Below are positions 24,320 through 32,286 of a DNA stretch of 64,000 nt, one piece after another. The notes under the pieces are model-generated. The model worked only from the letters and a program-made list of their open reading frames with translations, had not been told where the DNA came from and made no database searches. This DNA is from DASYPQ01 sp036006425 (GTDB lineage Bacteria; Planctomycetota; UBA1135; GCA-002686595), in the NCBI GenBank assembly GCA_036006425.1, contig DASYPQ010000021.1, positions 1 to 64,000 on the forward strand, in the 5' to 3' direction. Each line of letters opens with the position of its first letter. Positions within the stretch are counted from its first letter, which is position 1. The translations under genes and the position numbers were made by a program.

Positions 24320-25366
24320 ATGCCCCGCATGCACCCGAGCATCTCCGCAGCGACCGTCGACACGGCCGAGCGGAACGTGCGCGGGATGTTGAGCTCGGCC
24401 ATCGGCCACTCCGCCGCGGAGAAGGCGCTCGTGATCTGGGACGGCAGCTCCGATCTCTCGCTCGCGCTCACGGAGGCCTACCGGCGCTGTCTGCCCGGGG
24501 CGACGTTCCTCGAGTTCGACGCCGCGGCGCCCGGCATCGTGCTCGCCGCGATCGAGAGCCTAGCTCCCAGGGACCTCGTCGTCCTGATCCAGTCCACGAG
24601 CTTCCGCCTCGACGCATTCCGCATCCGCCTCGAGCTCTTCGAGCGCTCGCTCAAGGTGATCGAGCACCCGCACCTCGCGCGGATGCCCGGCGCGGAGGCG
24701 GCGCTTTACGCCGACTCGCTCGCCTACGACCGCGACTACTACCGCGGCGTCGGCCGCGCGTTGAAGGCTTGCATCGACGGCGCGAGGACCGCGGTGATCG
24801 ACAGCGGCGGCGAGCAGCTCGTGTTCGCGGCCGGGCTCGAGCCGGCGAAGCTCAACATCGGGGACTACGAGGGGCTGAAGAACGTCGGCGGGCAGTACCC
24901 GATCGGCGAGGTGTTCACCGAGTCGCGGGATCTCGAGTCCGTGAACGGCCGCGTCCGCATCGCGCTCTTCGCCGCGACGGACTACACGGTCGATCGTCCG
25001 GGAGAGCCGATCACACTGGTCGTCGAGCGGGGACGAGTCACCGAAGTAATCGGCTCCACGCCGGGGTTCGACCGCGTGCTCGAGGCGATCCGGGCCGACG
25101 AAGGCGAAGTGTGGCTCCGCGAATTCGGCTTCGGCATGAACCGGGCGTTCAGCCTGGAGCGAACGGTCAGCGACGTCGGCACGCTCGAACGCATGTGCGG
25201 CGTCCACCTCTCGCTCGGCGCGAAGCACGCGACGTTCTCGAAGTCCCACATCAAGGAGCGCCTGGCGCGCCATCACGTCGACGTCTTCGTCCTCACGTCG
25301 TTCGTGAGCATCGACGACGAGATCGTGTTCCAGGACGGAGGGTGGCGCGTCGACTGGTCGCTGTAG
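24320..25366 (+). CDS. M29-like aminopeptidase family protein
   Basis: 348 aa. ATG 24320 with TAGGA formed at the preceding stop. The first 165 residues are helical and poorly conserved. From about residue 185 the sequence resembles thermophilic aminopeptidase (M29)/NicX-type metalloproteins: NVGGQYPIGEVFTES (metal Glu), EVWLREFGFGMNRAFS, then GVHLSLGAKHATFSK and RHHVDVFVLTSF, candidate Glu/His/Asp ligands of a two-metal centre. Not every M29 ligand can be placed, so activity is uncertain and the match could be to a non-peptidase branch. It is co-transcribed with the partner-switching genes, suggesting that its product is a target or output of that switch, or that it has simply joined the operon. 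Confidence 0.6.
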   Translation: MPRMHPSISAATVDTAERNVRGMLSSAIGHSAAEKALVIWDGSSDLSLALTEAYRRCLPGATFLEFDAAAPGIVLAAIESLAPRDLVVLIQSTSFRLDAFRIRLELFERSLKVIEHPHLARMPGAEAALYADSLAYDRDYYRGVGRALKACIDGARTAVIDSGGEQLVFAAGLEPAKLNIGDYEGLKNVGGQYPIGEVFTESRDLESVNGRVRIALFAATDYTVDRPGEPITLVVERGRVTEVIGSTPGFDRVLEAIRADEGEVWLREFGFGMNRAFSLERTVSDVGTLERMCGVHLSLGAKHATFSKSHIKERLARHHVDVFVLTSFVSIDDEIVFQDGGWRVDWSL

Positions 25367-25383
25367 GCGAGAGTCGACCCAGG

Positions 25384-26676
25384 TCAGGGCCGTGCCGCCC
25401 GGATCGTCTCGATCGCCGCCCGGGCCTCGTCGGCCACCGCCTTGGAGCGGCTCTCGGCGCACGCCTCCAGAAAAGGCAGCGCGGACGAGGCGCGGAGCTG
25501 GCGCAACGCGACGCACCCGACGCGCTGCAGCTCGTCCGTCTCGTGCGGGAGTGCGCGTGCGAGGAGTCGTGCGGCCTCACAGCGGTGGAACGGGTGTCCG
25601 GCGAGTTCCGCGATGGCCGCCATCTTCTTCACGGGGCTCGAGCCGGCGAGATCGGCGGCGATTCGGTCGCTCGACCCGGCGAACCATTCCTCCTCCGCGA
25701 GGACCCAGCTCCGCCAGCGCGCTGCGTCGGGCCGCAGGTTCGCGCCGGTGATCGTCCTCAGAGCCTGGAGCGCCGCGCGTCCGACGTCGGGGTGCGGATG
25801 CCCGAGGAGCTCCGTGAGCTCGGACACGGACTCGTAGTCTTCGATCCTCCCCAGGCATTCCGCAGCGGCACTCACTTCCATCGGATCCTCGGAACGGAGG
25901 TGGACGCGGATCCAGGAAGGGATCGTCGCGTCGACGGGCAACTCCACCGAGGCCGCCAAGCGCGCGCAAGCCGTCATGCGCGAGACGCCCTCCTCGGGGC
26001 CGGTCCCCGGCTCGGAGCCGAGGAGCTCGAGCGCCGCGGAGGACCCCGTCTCCGCCAACGCGTCGATCAGGTAGTACCGGATCGGCGCGGGCTCGCCGCG
26101 GAGCAGCGCCCGCACGAGCGGGTAGCCGAGTTCGTCGCGCTTCAGGATCCCTGCGACCGCAGCTCGAAAGCAGGCGGCTTCCTCGCGATCCGGATCCGCG
26201 TCCGGGTCGGACGGACGCAACGCGCGGCACAGCAGGGACAGGTCCTCGCGATCGCCGACGGCGCCAAGGAGCCTGTAGCCGCCGCGCCGTGCCGCGGGTC
26301 GGGCCTGGGCGTCGAGGAGGGCCTCGACTCGTCCCTTCAGATCGCCGCGACGGAAGCGCTCGAGAGCGCCGAGGACGATCTCCTCCTGGCGCGCGTCGAT
26401 CGTCTCGCCCTGGGTGCCTCCGGGCAGCTCTCCGCTCGCGAGGACGTCGACGAGATTCGGGATCAGCTTGTGTCCGGCGCTCGCAAGTTCGCCGATGCAG
26501 GCATCGACGGGGCGCGCCGGATCCTTCGTCGAGCCCGCGAGGACCTCGCGGATGGCGGCGTCGGGCGTGCGAGCGCGAGATGGTCCTCCGCTCTGGGATA
26601 CAGCGATCCCTTCCGCGAAGGCGGGAGAGATCGCCGCGAGCATCACGAGTGCGAACCGCGGATCAGTGATAGGCAT
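25384..26676 (-). CDS. HEAT-repeat protein, last gene of the pilin operon
   Basis: 430 aa. ATG 26676 lies inside the last codons of the PilX-like gene (14-bp overlap), which implies coupling. A signal peptide (residues 8-20, ending AFA) precedes about nine HEAT-type helical pairs, e.g. GALERFRRGDLKGRVEALL, YLIDALAETGSSAALELLG and ALQALRTITGANLRPDAARW, to the end. HEAT solenoids bind proteins and carry no catalysis. Being exported and coupled with minor pilins, it may help assembly or hold the pilus base in the periplasm (inference). It converges with the M29-like gene, the stops being 18 bp apart. Confidence 0.8.
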   Translation of the reverse strand: MPITDPRFALVMLAAISPAFAEGIAVSQSGGPSRARTPDAAIREVLAGSTKDPARPVDACIGELASAGHKLIPNLVDVLASGELPGGTQGETIDARQEEIVLGALERFRRGDLKGRVEALLDAQARPAARRGGYRLLGAVGDREDLSLLCRALRPSDPDADPDREEAACFRAAVAGILKRDELGYPLVRALLRGEPAPIRYYLIDALAETGSSAALELLGSEPGTGPEEGVSRMTACARLAASVELPVDATIPSWIRVHLRSEDPMEVSAAAECLGRIEDYESVSELTELLGHPHPDVGRAALQALRTITGANLRPDAARWRSWVLAEEEWFAGSSDRIAADLAGSSPVKKMAAIAELAGHPFHRCEAARLLARALPHETDELQRVGCVALRQLRASSALPFLEACAESRSKAVADEARAAIETIRAARP

Positions 26677-28000
26677 CCGACGAGTTCTGCAGCGAGCCGC
26701 GCGCAACGCCGAGGAGCTTGTAGGGATCGACACGTGAATGGATCATCGACGCGGGGACGGGCAGCCTCTGCCATTCCCGCAGTGCCAGGGTCGTCGCACC
26801 CTGGCGCCCCTGCGTCAGCAGGGACTCGTCGAAGTGGAGCCGCGAGTTCGAGCTCAAGACCACGGCTTTCGCGGTGATCGCCCCGAAGTTGGCCCAGTTC
26901 GAGCTGACAGTCACGGTAGCCGTGGGCGCGTAGATCGTCCCGAGGAGCGTCGCGTTGGGATTCAGAGCGACGGGATCATCCGAGGCGAAGAAGAGCGAGA
27001 TGCTCTTCGCACTCGGCGCCGTCGAGGTCACCGTCATGTTCGACACGAAGTTCGTCGGTCCGGTGAAGTAGACGTTCACGGGGCCACCGGTCGCGTCGAT
27101 GTTCAGATTGCAGCCGGAGTTCGTCGTCAACGAATCGATGACGACCGTCGCGGGACCTTGGACCGTCAGCGAGGCCTGGTTGCCGATCGTCACGCTGCTG
27201 AAGTGGTAGCTCCCGGCCGAGAGCGTCCTCGCGAAGAGCGAGTCGGACTTCTTGACGGTCTTCGTTCCGAGCGAGGGCAGGACCGGGACCACGACCGCGG
27301 GGAAGGCCGTCTTCCTGTTGGCGGGGGTAGTCGTCCCGGTGACGAAGGTGTTCCCGCCGATACCGGACACCGTCGAGCCCGGACCCGGATTCGCGTCGCC
27401 GTAGATCCGGTCGTTCGTCGAGAGCAGGATGTCCCCGTTGCTCTTGATGTTGCCCTTCGTGCCGACGATCAGGTCGTTGTGGCCCGGGAGCTTCTGCTTG
27501 GGCTGCGACGCATAGCTCCCCTTGGCCGGATCGTAGCTGTCGATCATGAAATTCGATCCGACGACGAGAGGCAGGTCGGACGTCACTCCCTGCGTGTACT
27601 CGACGTTGAATTCCTGGTGGACGACCGCGCGCACCGCCGCCCGACCGCTGTCGCAGAGGGCCGTCGAGTCGAGCTGGAAGTCGCTCCCGCCCAGATCCGT
27701 CGCGACCACCCAGACGATTCCGTTCGCGAAACGCGCGGGAACCGCCTGACTGCCGACGTTTCCGCTCCGCCCGGAGAGAATCGCGGCACTGGCTTCCGCG
27801 ACGCCGGCTTCGGCGATGCAGAAGGCGCGACTGTCGTCGACGTCCGAATTGTGCTCGCGGCTCAGGTTCACCCCGAGCCGAAGGAACGAAGCAGTGAGGA
27901 CCATGAGCGCGCCGAGGAGGACCACGGCCATCACCAGCACGCTGCCTCGCTCTCCCTTGCGCGGGCGGCCGAGAGCGCGATCGTGGAAACCTGTCCTCAT
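26663..28000 (-). CDS. PilX-like pilus assembly protein with beta-rich passenger
   Basis: 445 aa. The ATG at 28000 has GAGAGGG eight bases upstream; a GTG at 28006 is too near it. The N-terminal region is of PilX type: a basic start, GSVLVMAVVLLGALMVLTAS membrane helix (about 20-40) and EAGVAEASAAIL after it. Residues 150-410 are a repetitive, Gly/Thr/Asn-rich beta region (VGTKGNIKSNGDILLSTNDR ... GTIYAPTATVTVSSNWAN) like the DUF7305 passenger seen in planctomycete pilin operons, which probably folds as a beta solenoid and may be displayed at the pilus tip. It is the third of three minor-pilin-like genes here. Confidence 0.75.
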   Translation of the reverse strand: MRTGFHDRALGRPRKGERGSVLVMAVVLLGALMVLTASFLRLGVNLSREHNSDVDDSRAFCIAEAGVAEASAAILSGRSGNVGSQAVPARFANGIVWVVATDLGGSDFQLDSTALCDSGRAAVRAVVHQEFNVEYTQGVTSDLPLVVGSNFMIDSYDPAKGSYASQPKQKLPGHNDLIVGTKGNIKSNGDILLSTNDRIYGDANPGPGSTVSGIGGNTFVTGTTTPANRKTAFPAVVVPVLPSLGTKTVKKSDSLFARTLSAGSYHFSSVTIGNQASLTVQGPATVVIDSLTTNSGCNLNIDATGGPVNVYFTGPTNFVSNMTVTSTAPSAKSISLFFASDDPVALNPNATLLGTIYAPTATVTVSSNWANFGAITAKAVVLSSNSRLHFDESLLTQGRQGATTLALREWQRLPVPASMIHSRVDPYKLLGVARGSLQNSSDAYH

Positions 28001-28018
28001 GAACACTGCCCTCTCGAA

Positions 28019-28672
28019 TCAGGGGTTGCGGAAATAGACACGCTTCTCGACGGTCTTCGTCACGAGGACTCCGCCCGCGCTGCGAGCCGCGAGGGTGAGG
28101 TGCACGACGACGCTCGACGCATCGACCGTGAAGCACAAGCCCGCTTCGTCGATCAGCCCGTTCCGGTTGTCGTCCAGGTTGTTGAGCGTCTCGCCCTCGA
28201 TGTACTCGGTGACGCCGTCGGCCAGGACGGACGAGGTCTGACCCGGAAGCCCGAGGCTCTGGGTCCAGACCACCTGACCGTCGTCCACGATGCCGTCGCC
28301 GCCGTTGTCGATTCCGTCGTCGATCTCGTCCGGCCGGTACTGGAATGCGATGCGCTCCGTGGCGCTCCACGTCACCACGCCGCCGGCGAAACTCGTCGCC
28401 CTCTGGAAATCGATCTGGCGGCTGCTGAACGGAGCGGCGAGAGACGGAGTGATCGCGGCGCGGCTCGAGGCCTGCAGGCGCTCGGCGAGGCGATCGAGCG
28501 TGCGGTTGGCGAGCGCCTCGAGATGTGCCGAGGTGCTGCCGACCTGACACGCGCGCATGCTGGAGTTCACCACGGCGACGACGCTCCCCATGACCACCAT
28601 GGCCAGGGCGGCGACGATGACGACCTCGACGAGCGTGAAGCCGGAGGTCCTGGAACGGTGCTCGAGGCCCAC
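28019..28672 (-). CDS. Minor pilin, PilW/PulJ-like
   Basis: 217 aa. GTG 28672 begins two bases after the upstream stop; the longer frame overlaps that gene. A short basic leader ends TSG, then FTLVEVVIVAALAMVVMGS: a type IV prepilin cleavage site (Gly before Phe) with the required Glu5, so PilD-type peptidase should process it. The globular part contains GIDNGGDGIVDDG and DDNRNGLIDEAG, calcium-type acidic loops common in pseudopilins of this group, and ends in RVYFRNP. Along with its neighbours it should prime pilus or type II secretion pseudopilus assembly. Confidence 0.85.
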   Translation of the reverse strand: MGLEHRSRTSGFTLVEVVIVAALAMVVMGSVVAVVNSSMRACQVGSTSAHLEALANRTLDRLAERLQASSRAAITPSLAAPFSSRQIDFQRATSFAGGVVTWSATERIAFQYRPDEIDDGIDNGGDGIVDDGQVVWTQSLGLPGQTSSVLADGVTEYIEGETLNNLDDNRNGLIDEAGLCFTVDASSVVVHLTLAARSAGGVLVTKTVEKRVYFRNP

Positions 28673-28674
28673 GG

Positions 28675-29235
28675 CTAGAGCCCCGAAAGGAGAGTCGTGA
28701 GCTCGAGTGCGCGTCGACCGCTCTTGCCGGTCCATTCCACCCGGACGCGCACGGGGAGCACGCGATAGTCCGCGAAGTGGTCAACCGCGTCGACGACACC
28801 GTCGGCATTCAGATCGCGCGGCAGTCCGAGAGTCGCGTCGACCGTATTCTCGCGGAGCGAGGGACCCGCGGATGGAAACAGGATGCGGCCGCACCTGCCG
28901 CCGGGAGCTCCCGCTCGGGGCGTCAGCCCCGCCACGGCGAACGTGTTCCCCGGAGCGGTGCCGACTCCGTTCGGATCGTCGCCGGGGTCGGCGTCGTAGC
29001 TCGCGAAGACCGTCGTGAAGTTCGCGTTGCGGAGGACCTCGACCTGGCTCTCGGCGGCGCGGCGCGCGATCTCGGTTTCGTGGCTGTCCTGGTTCAGGGC
29101 GCCGGTGGTGATCACGGTGCTCGTCGCCGCGCAGATCGCGAAGGTCAAGACCATGATCGACACCGTCAGCTCGACGAGTGTCAATCCGAGTCTGCTCCGC
29201 CGCCCGACGCTCCGACGCCTGTGGGGGGTGCTCAT
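28675..29235 (-). CDS. Minor pilin, PilV/GspI-like
   Basis: 186 aa. ATG 29235; no strong ribosome site. A basic leader of about 17 residues is followed by LTLVELTVSIMVLTFAICAA, with Gly-Leu at the cleavage site and Glu5 as in prepilins. The body has a DLNADGVVDAVDHF loop of dockerin/EF-hand type, which likely binds calcium. As first gene of the minus-strand unit PilV-like, PilW-like, PilX-like, HEAT, it should be carried on one transcript. No major pilin, ATPase or prepilin peptidase is in the window, so the rest of the machine lies elsewhere. Confidence 0.85.
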   Translation of the reverse strand: MSTPHRRRSVGRRSRLGLTLVELTVSIMVLTFAICAATSTVITTGALNQDSHETEIARRAAESQVEVLRNANFTTVFASYDADPGDDPNGVGTAPGNTFAVAGLTPRAGAPGGRCGRILFPSAGPSLRENTVDATLGLPRDLNADGVVDAVDHFADYRVLPVRVRVEWTGKSGRRALELTTLLSGL

Positions 29236-29379
29236 GGGATCGAGAGGATCGATGCGCCGGTGTTCTCGGCCGGGAAGGGGGGACAGCCTTCGTCCCTATC
29301 GATCCGGAGGGCATCCGGACTGGAGTCCGAGCCGGTGGCGCGCGGAAGCCGCCGCGTCCGGAGGGCCTTCAGCAGCCGC

Positions 29380-29727
29380 TCAACGCCCCATGCGCTTGTG
29401 GTAGGCGTTCAGCCAGAGATCACCGAGCTTCGGGTTCGTCTCCGTCGAATCGGGTGCGCTGAATTTCACCTGCACGCTGTTGTCGACGAGCTGCCGCAGC
29501 TCGATCCTCACCGCCGCTCCGCCCTTGGTGCCGGTGATGTTGCCGGCGGTGCGATCGACGAGCGTCAGCTGCACGCCGACGTCCTGCGCGGCGCCGACCG
29601 CGGCGTCCCAGGATCGATCGAAGTTCGCGGGTGTCGAGACGACGACCGGGTGGGTGGGATACGACTCGAAGATGCAACCGCCGATCAGCGCGGAAGCGGC
29701 GACGAGGAGGAGAGTTCGGCGGCGCAT
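29380..29727 (-). CDS. DUF3568-family lipoprotein
   Basis: 115 aa. ATG 29727 with CGGAG eight bases upstream. The N terminus MRRRTLLLVAASALIGGC is a lipoprotein signal with lipobox LIGGC (Cys18). The mature part (FDRSWDAAVGAAQDVGVQLT ... TAGNITGTKGGAAVRIELR ... VQVKFSAPDSTETNP) is a small alpha-beta fold typical of DUF3568, of unknown function. It lies between the mce operon end and the pilins on the same strand, but gaps of 64 and 144 bp suggest its own transcript. Confidence 0.8.
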   Translation of the reverse strand: MRRRTLLLVAASALIGGCIFESYPTHPVVVSTPANFDRSWDAAVGAAQDVGVQLTLVDRTAGNITGTKGGAAVRIELRQLVDNSVQVKFSAPDSTETNPKLGDLWLNAYHKRMGR

Positions 29728-29791
29728 GGCGGGGCTCCGTGGCAAGGATAGCGTGATCGTCCTGCTTCTGCCCTTTGGACCGGGCGAACCC

Positions 29792-30490
29792 TCATGGCCG
29801 ATGGGACGGCGAGCCAGGTCCAGGTCGCGTCTCCGACGGGCGCAGCTCGCGAGACGGACCGCCCTCTGCGCCGTCCCGTGCCGGCCATGCGAGCGCGATT
29901 TCACGGCACAGATCGGCCAGCGCCTCGCTGAGGGCCAGCGCCGTGCTCGCGCCGCCGGGTCCGGTGGTCTTGCGCTCGATGCGGGATTCGCGCTCGATCG
30001 GCGGTTGCGCGCCTCCCAGCCGACGCACGCTCCAGCGTGCGGCGACGACGATCTGGCCGGACTCGTCGCCCTCGCAGTGGGAGAAGGCGATCTCGATCTG
30101 CGCGTCGGGGCGGTCGCTCTCGTACCAGGGATGGTTCACGATGCGGCCGACGCCCAGCGCGCGCTGCAGATCGATCGCGAGCACGCGCACGAACGCGCGG
30201 TCGAGCGGCTCGGCCCAGCGCTCCGTCGCGGACGGGACGAGGCGCGTGCCGTCGATCCGCGACACGATCTCGGTTCGTCGCACGTACTCGGGCAGAGTCA
30301 CGGGACCGAGGCCGACGCGCACGGCCGATTGCGTTGCCTGGGCCTCGTGAACCGCGGCACCGGGCAGCTCGTCGACCGAAGCCAGCACGGCATACCGCGT
30401 CGGATCCTCGCGCGGAGAGAGGAGCGAGCAGGAGGGGCAGCCCAGGATTCCCAGGACCGCGAGCACCGTCATGCGGATCGACACGTTCAT
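29792..30490 (-). CDS. ABC-type transport auxiliary lipoprotein (PqiC/MlaB-associated type)
   Basis: 232 aa. The ATG at 30490 overlaps the mlaD stop (ATGA). A lipoprotein signal ends LGILGC (Cys18). The body matches the ABC-type transport auxiliary (PqiC-like) fold: RVGLGPVTLPEYVRRTEIVSR, RLVPSATERWAEPLDRAFVR, VLAIDLQRALG, typical of outer-membrane partners of MCE tunnels. It likely anchors the MlaD-type tunnel to the outer membrane. The last 25 residues are Arg/Pro/Gly-rich and not part of the domain. It is the last gene of the operon. Confidence 0.85.
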   Translation of the reverse strand: MNVSIRMTVLAVLGILGCPSCSLLSPREDPTRYAVLASVDELPGAAVHEAQATQSAVRVGLGPVTLPEYVRRTEIVSRIDGTRLVPSATERWAEPLDRAFVRVLAIDLQRALGVGRIVNHPWYESDRPDAQIEIAFSHCEGDESGQIVVAARWSVRRLGGAQPPIERESRIERKTTGPGGASTALALSEALADLCREIALAWPARDGAEGGPSRELRPSETRPGPGSPSHRP

Positions 30491-31485
30491 CGCGGTCTCT
30501 CCTCCTGAGCGCCCTTGCCGCGGAGGAGCGCGGCAGGATCGCGCTCCAAGAGCTCGAACAGGGCGCGCGTCGAGCGCGCGGTGTCGGCCAGCTCGCGCAG
30601 TCCGGCCCTCAGCTCGACGGCGATCGGCGCTTCTGGATCGAGCAACGTGCGCGTCGACGCGAGAGTCGCCTCCACCGCGACCGCCATCGCCTGGAGCTTG
30701 TCGGTCGCGAGCTTCAGACTGGCGAGGAGCGGGCGCAGGCTCGCGGTCAAGTCGTCCGACAGACCCTGCACCGAGCCCAAAGTCGCCCGCGCCTCGCCGA
30801 TCCCGGCTCGCAGATCGCCGACCGCTGCGTCGACGTCCTTCAAGGTCGTATCGAGCGAGGAGAGCGCCGAGCGCAGCTCGGGCGCGCGGCTGAGGTCGGC
30901 GACTCCGTCGAGCGCGGTCCTCACGCTGTCGAGCAGCTTCTCGAAGTCGTACCGCCCGATACGGTCGACGATCGAGCGCAGCGCCACACCGATCTCCTGC
31001 AGCGGCGGCGGGATCGTCGGAATCTCCATCACGCCCTCGATGGACTCGTGCAGTCTCAGCTTCGCGTCCGGCACGAACACCAGCGACACGTGCTGGACTC
31101 CGGTCACGAGGCTGTCGGACTCGAGCTGCGCGCGCAGGCCGCTGTCGATCGCGCCGCGCAAGGTGTCGGCCCACGCTCCCGAGCGGTCTCCCGCCTCGCC
31201 GAGCTTGTCGCCGTCGAGCGCGTAGAACACCGCGATCGGCTGATCGCTCTGCAGCAGCCCTCCCAGGATGCGGGTGCGGTCGACCGTCCCGACCTCGATG
31301 CCCTTGAACTTCACCGGCGCGCCGGCGCGCAGACCGCTCACGCCGCCGTCGAAGTAGCTGACGAAGGGGTGCGTGCGCCGGAAGAGCCGGCCCGATCCGA
31401 TGAACACGACGGCGCCAAGGATGATCACGAGCCCGCCGACCACGAAGACGCCGATCTTGACCGGGTTCGCGCGTTGGCTCTTCAT
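30487..31485 (-). CDS. mlaD: MlaD-like MCE protein
   Basis: 332 aa. ATG 31485 overlaps the ATPase stop by four bases. An N-terminal anchor (VKIGVFVVGGLVIILGAVVF, residues 9-28) is followed by the MCE domain (about 38-130: SYFDGGVSGLRAGAPVKFKG ... IEVGTVDRTRI). Residues 140-330 are predicted helical, as in PqiB or MlaD proteins that form needle- or ring-shaped lipid channels. The protein should sit in the inner membrane, hexameric, and receive lipid from the permease-ATPase. The gene order STAS-permease, ATPase, MCE, lipoprotein is the usual one for such a transporter, so the function is phospholipid or other hydrophobic cargo exchange between membranes. Confidence 0.88.
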   Translation of the reverse strand: MKSQRANPVKIGVFVVGGLVIILGAVVFIGSGRLFRRTHPFVSYFDGGVSGLRAGAPVKFKGIEVGTVDRTRILGGLLQSDQPIAVFYALDGDKLGEAGDRSGAWADTLRGAIDSGLRAQLESDSLVTGVQHVSLVFVPDAKLRLHESIEGVMEIPTIPPPLQEIGVALRSIVDRIGRYDFEKLLDSVRTALDGVADLSRAPELRSALSSLDTTLKDVDAAVGDLRAGIGEARATLGSVQGLSDDLTASLRPLLASLKLATDKLQAMAVAVEATLASTRTLLDPEAPIAVELRAGLRELADTARSTRALFELLERDPAALLRGKGAQEERPR

Positions 31486-32285
31486 CGCTTCTCCGGCGTG
31501 GAGCGCCCTTCGCTGCGCCGCAGGAAGGCCTGCACCGTGGGGTCGGGACAGTGCTCGAGCAGGTCGCGCGGGGCGCCGCGCGCGATGATCGTCTTCGTCT
31601 CGCCGTCCAGGAAGATGCTGTTGTCCCCGATCGCGAGCAGGCTCTCGAGCTCGTGGGTCACGACGACGATCGTCGCGCCCAGGCTCTCGCGCAACGCCAC
31701 GATGAGATCGTCGAGCCGAAGGGAGGTGATCGGGTCGAGGCCGGCGCTGGGCTCGTCGAGGAACAGGATCTCCGGATCCAGCGTCATGGCGCGTGCGATG
31801 CCGGCACGCTTCTGCATGCCGCCGCTGATCTCGCCCGGCAGACGGTCCTCGAAGCCCGAGAGGCCGACCAGAGCCAGCTTGAACGACGCGACTTCGCGGA
31901 TCTCCTCCGGCGTCAGGTCGGTGTACTCCTCGAGCACGAGGCCGATGTTCTCCGCCAGCGTCATCGAGCTCCACAGGGCGCTCTTCTGGTAGAGGACGCC
32001 GAATCGGCGCAGCATGGTCGCGCGTTCGGTTCGTTCCGCGCGCGTGAAGCTCTTCCCTGCGTAGGCAATGTCGCCGGCCCCCGGCTCGAGGAGGCCGATC
32101 ATGCTGCGCAACAGCGTACTCTTCCCCGAGCCGCTGCCGCCCATGATGACGAAAACGTCGCCGCGGCCGACCGTGAACGTGACGTCTCGCAGGACCTCGC
32201 TGCCCGCGTAGGAGAGCTTCAGCCCGCGCACCTCGACGTGCGGCTCGCGGTCGGGGATCCGGCCCACGTACTCGCTCGCGGCCAT
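31482..32285 (-). CDS. mlaF: MCE transporter ATPase (MlaF-like)
   Basis: 267 aa. ATG 32285, one base after the permease stop. Canonical ABC ATPase: Walker A MGGSGSGKST, Q-loop in FGVLYQKSALW, signature ISGGMQKRAGIARAMTLD, Walker B EILFLDEPSAGLDP, then VVVTHELESLL with the switch His. The sequence around the Q-loop and the extended C-terminal tail are those of MlaF/MkL type. It energises the permease encoded upstream. The stop overlaps the mlaD start. Confidence 0.92.
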   Translation of the reverse strand: MAASEYVGRIPDREPHVEVRGLKLSYAGSEVLRDVTFTVGRGDVFVIMGGSGSGKSTLLRSMIGLLEPGAGDIAYAGKSFTRAERTERATMLRRFGVLYQKSALWSSMTLAENIGLVLEEYTDLTPEEIREVASFKLALVGLSGFEDRLPGEISGGMQKRAGIARAMTLDPEILFLDEPSAGLDPITSLRLDDLIVALRESLGATIVVVTHELESLLAIGDNSIFLDGETKTIIARGAPRDLLEHCPDPTVQAFLRRSEGRSTPEKR

Positions 32286-32286
32286 G

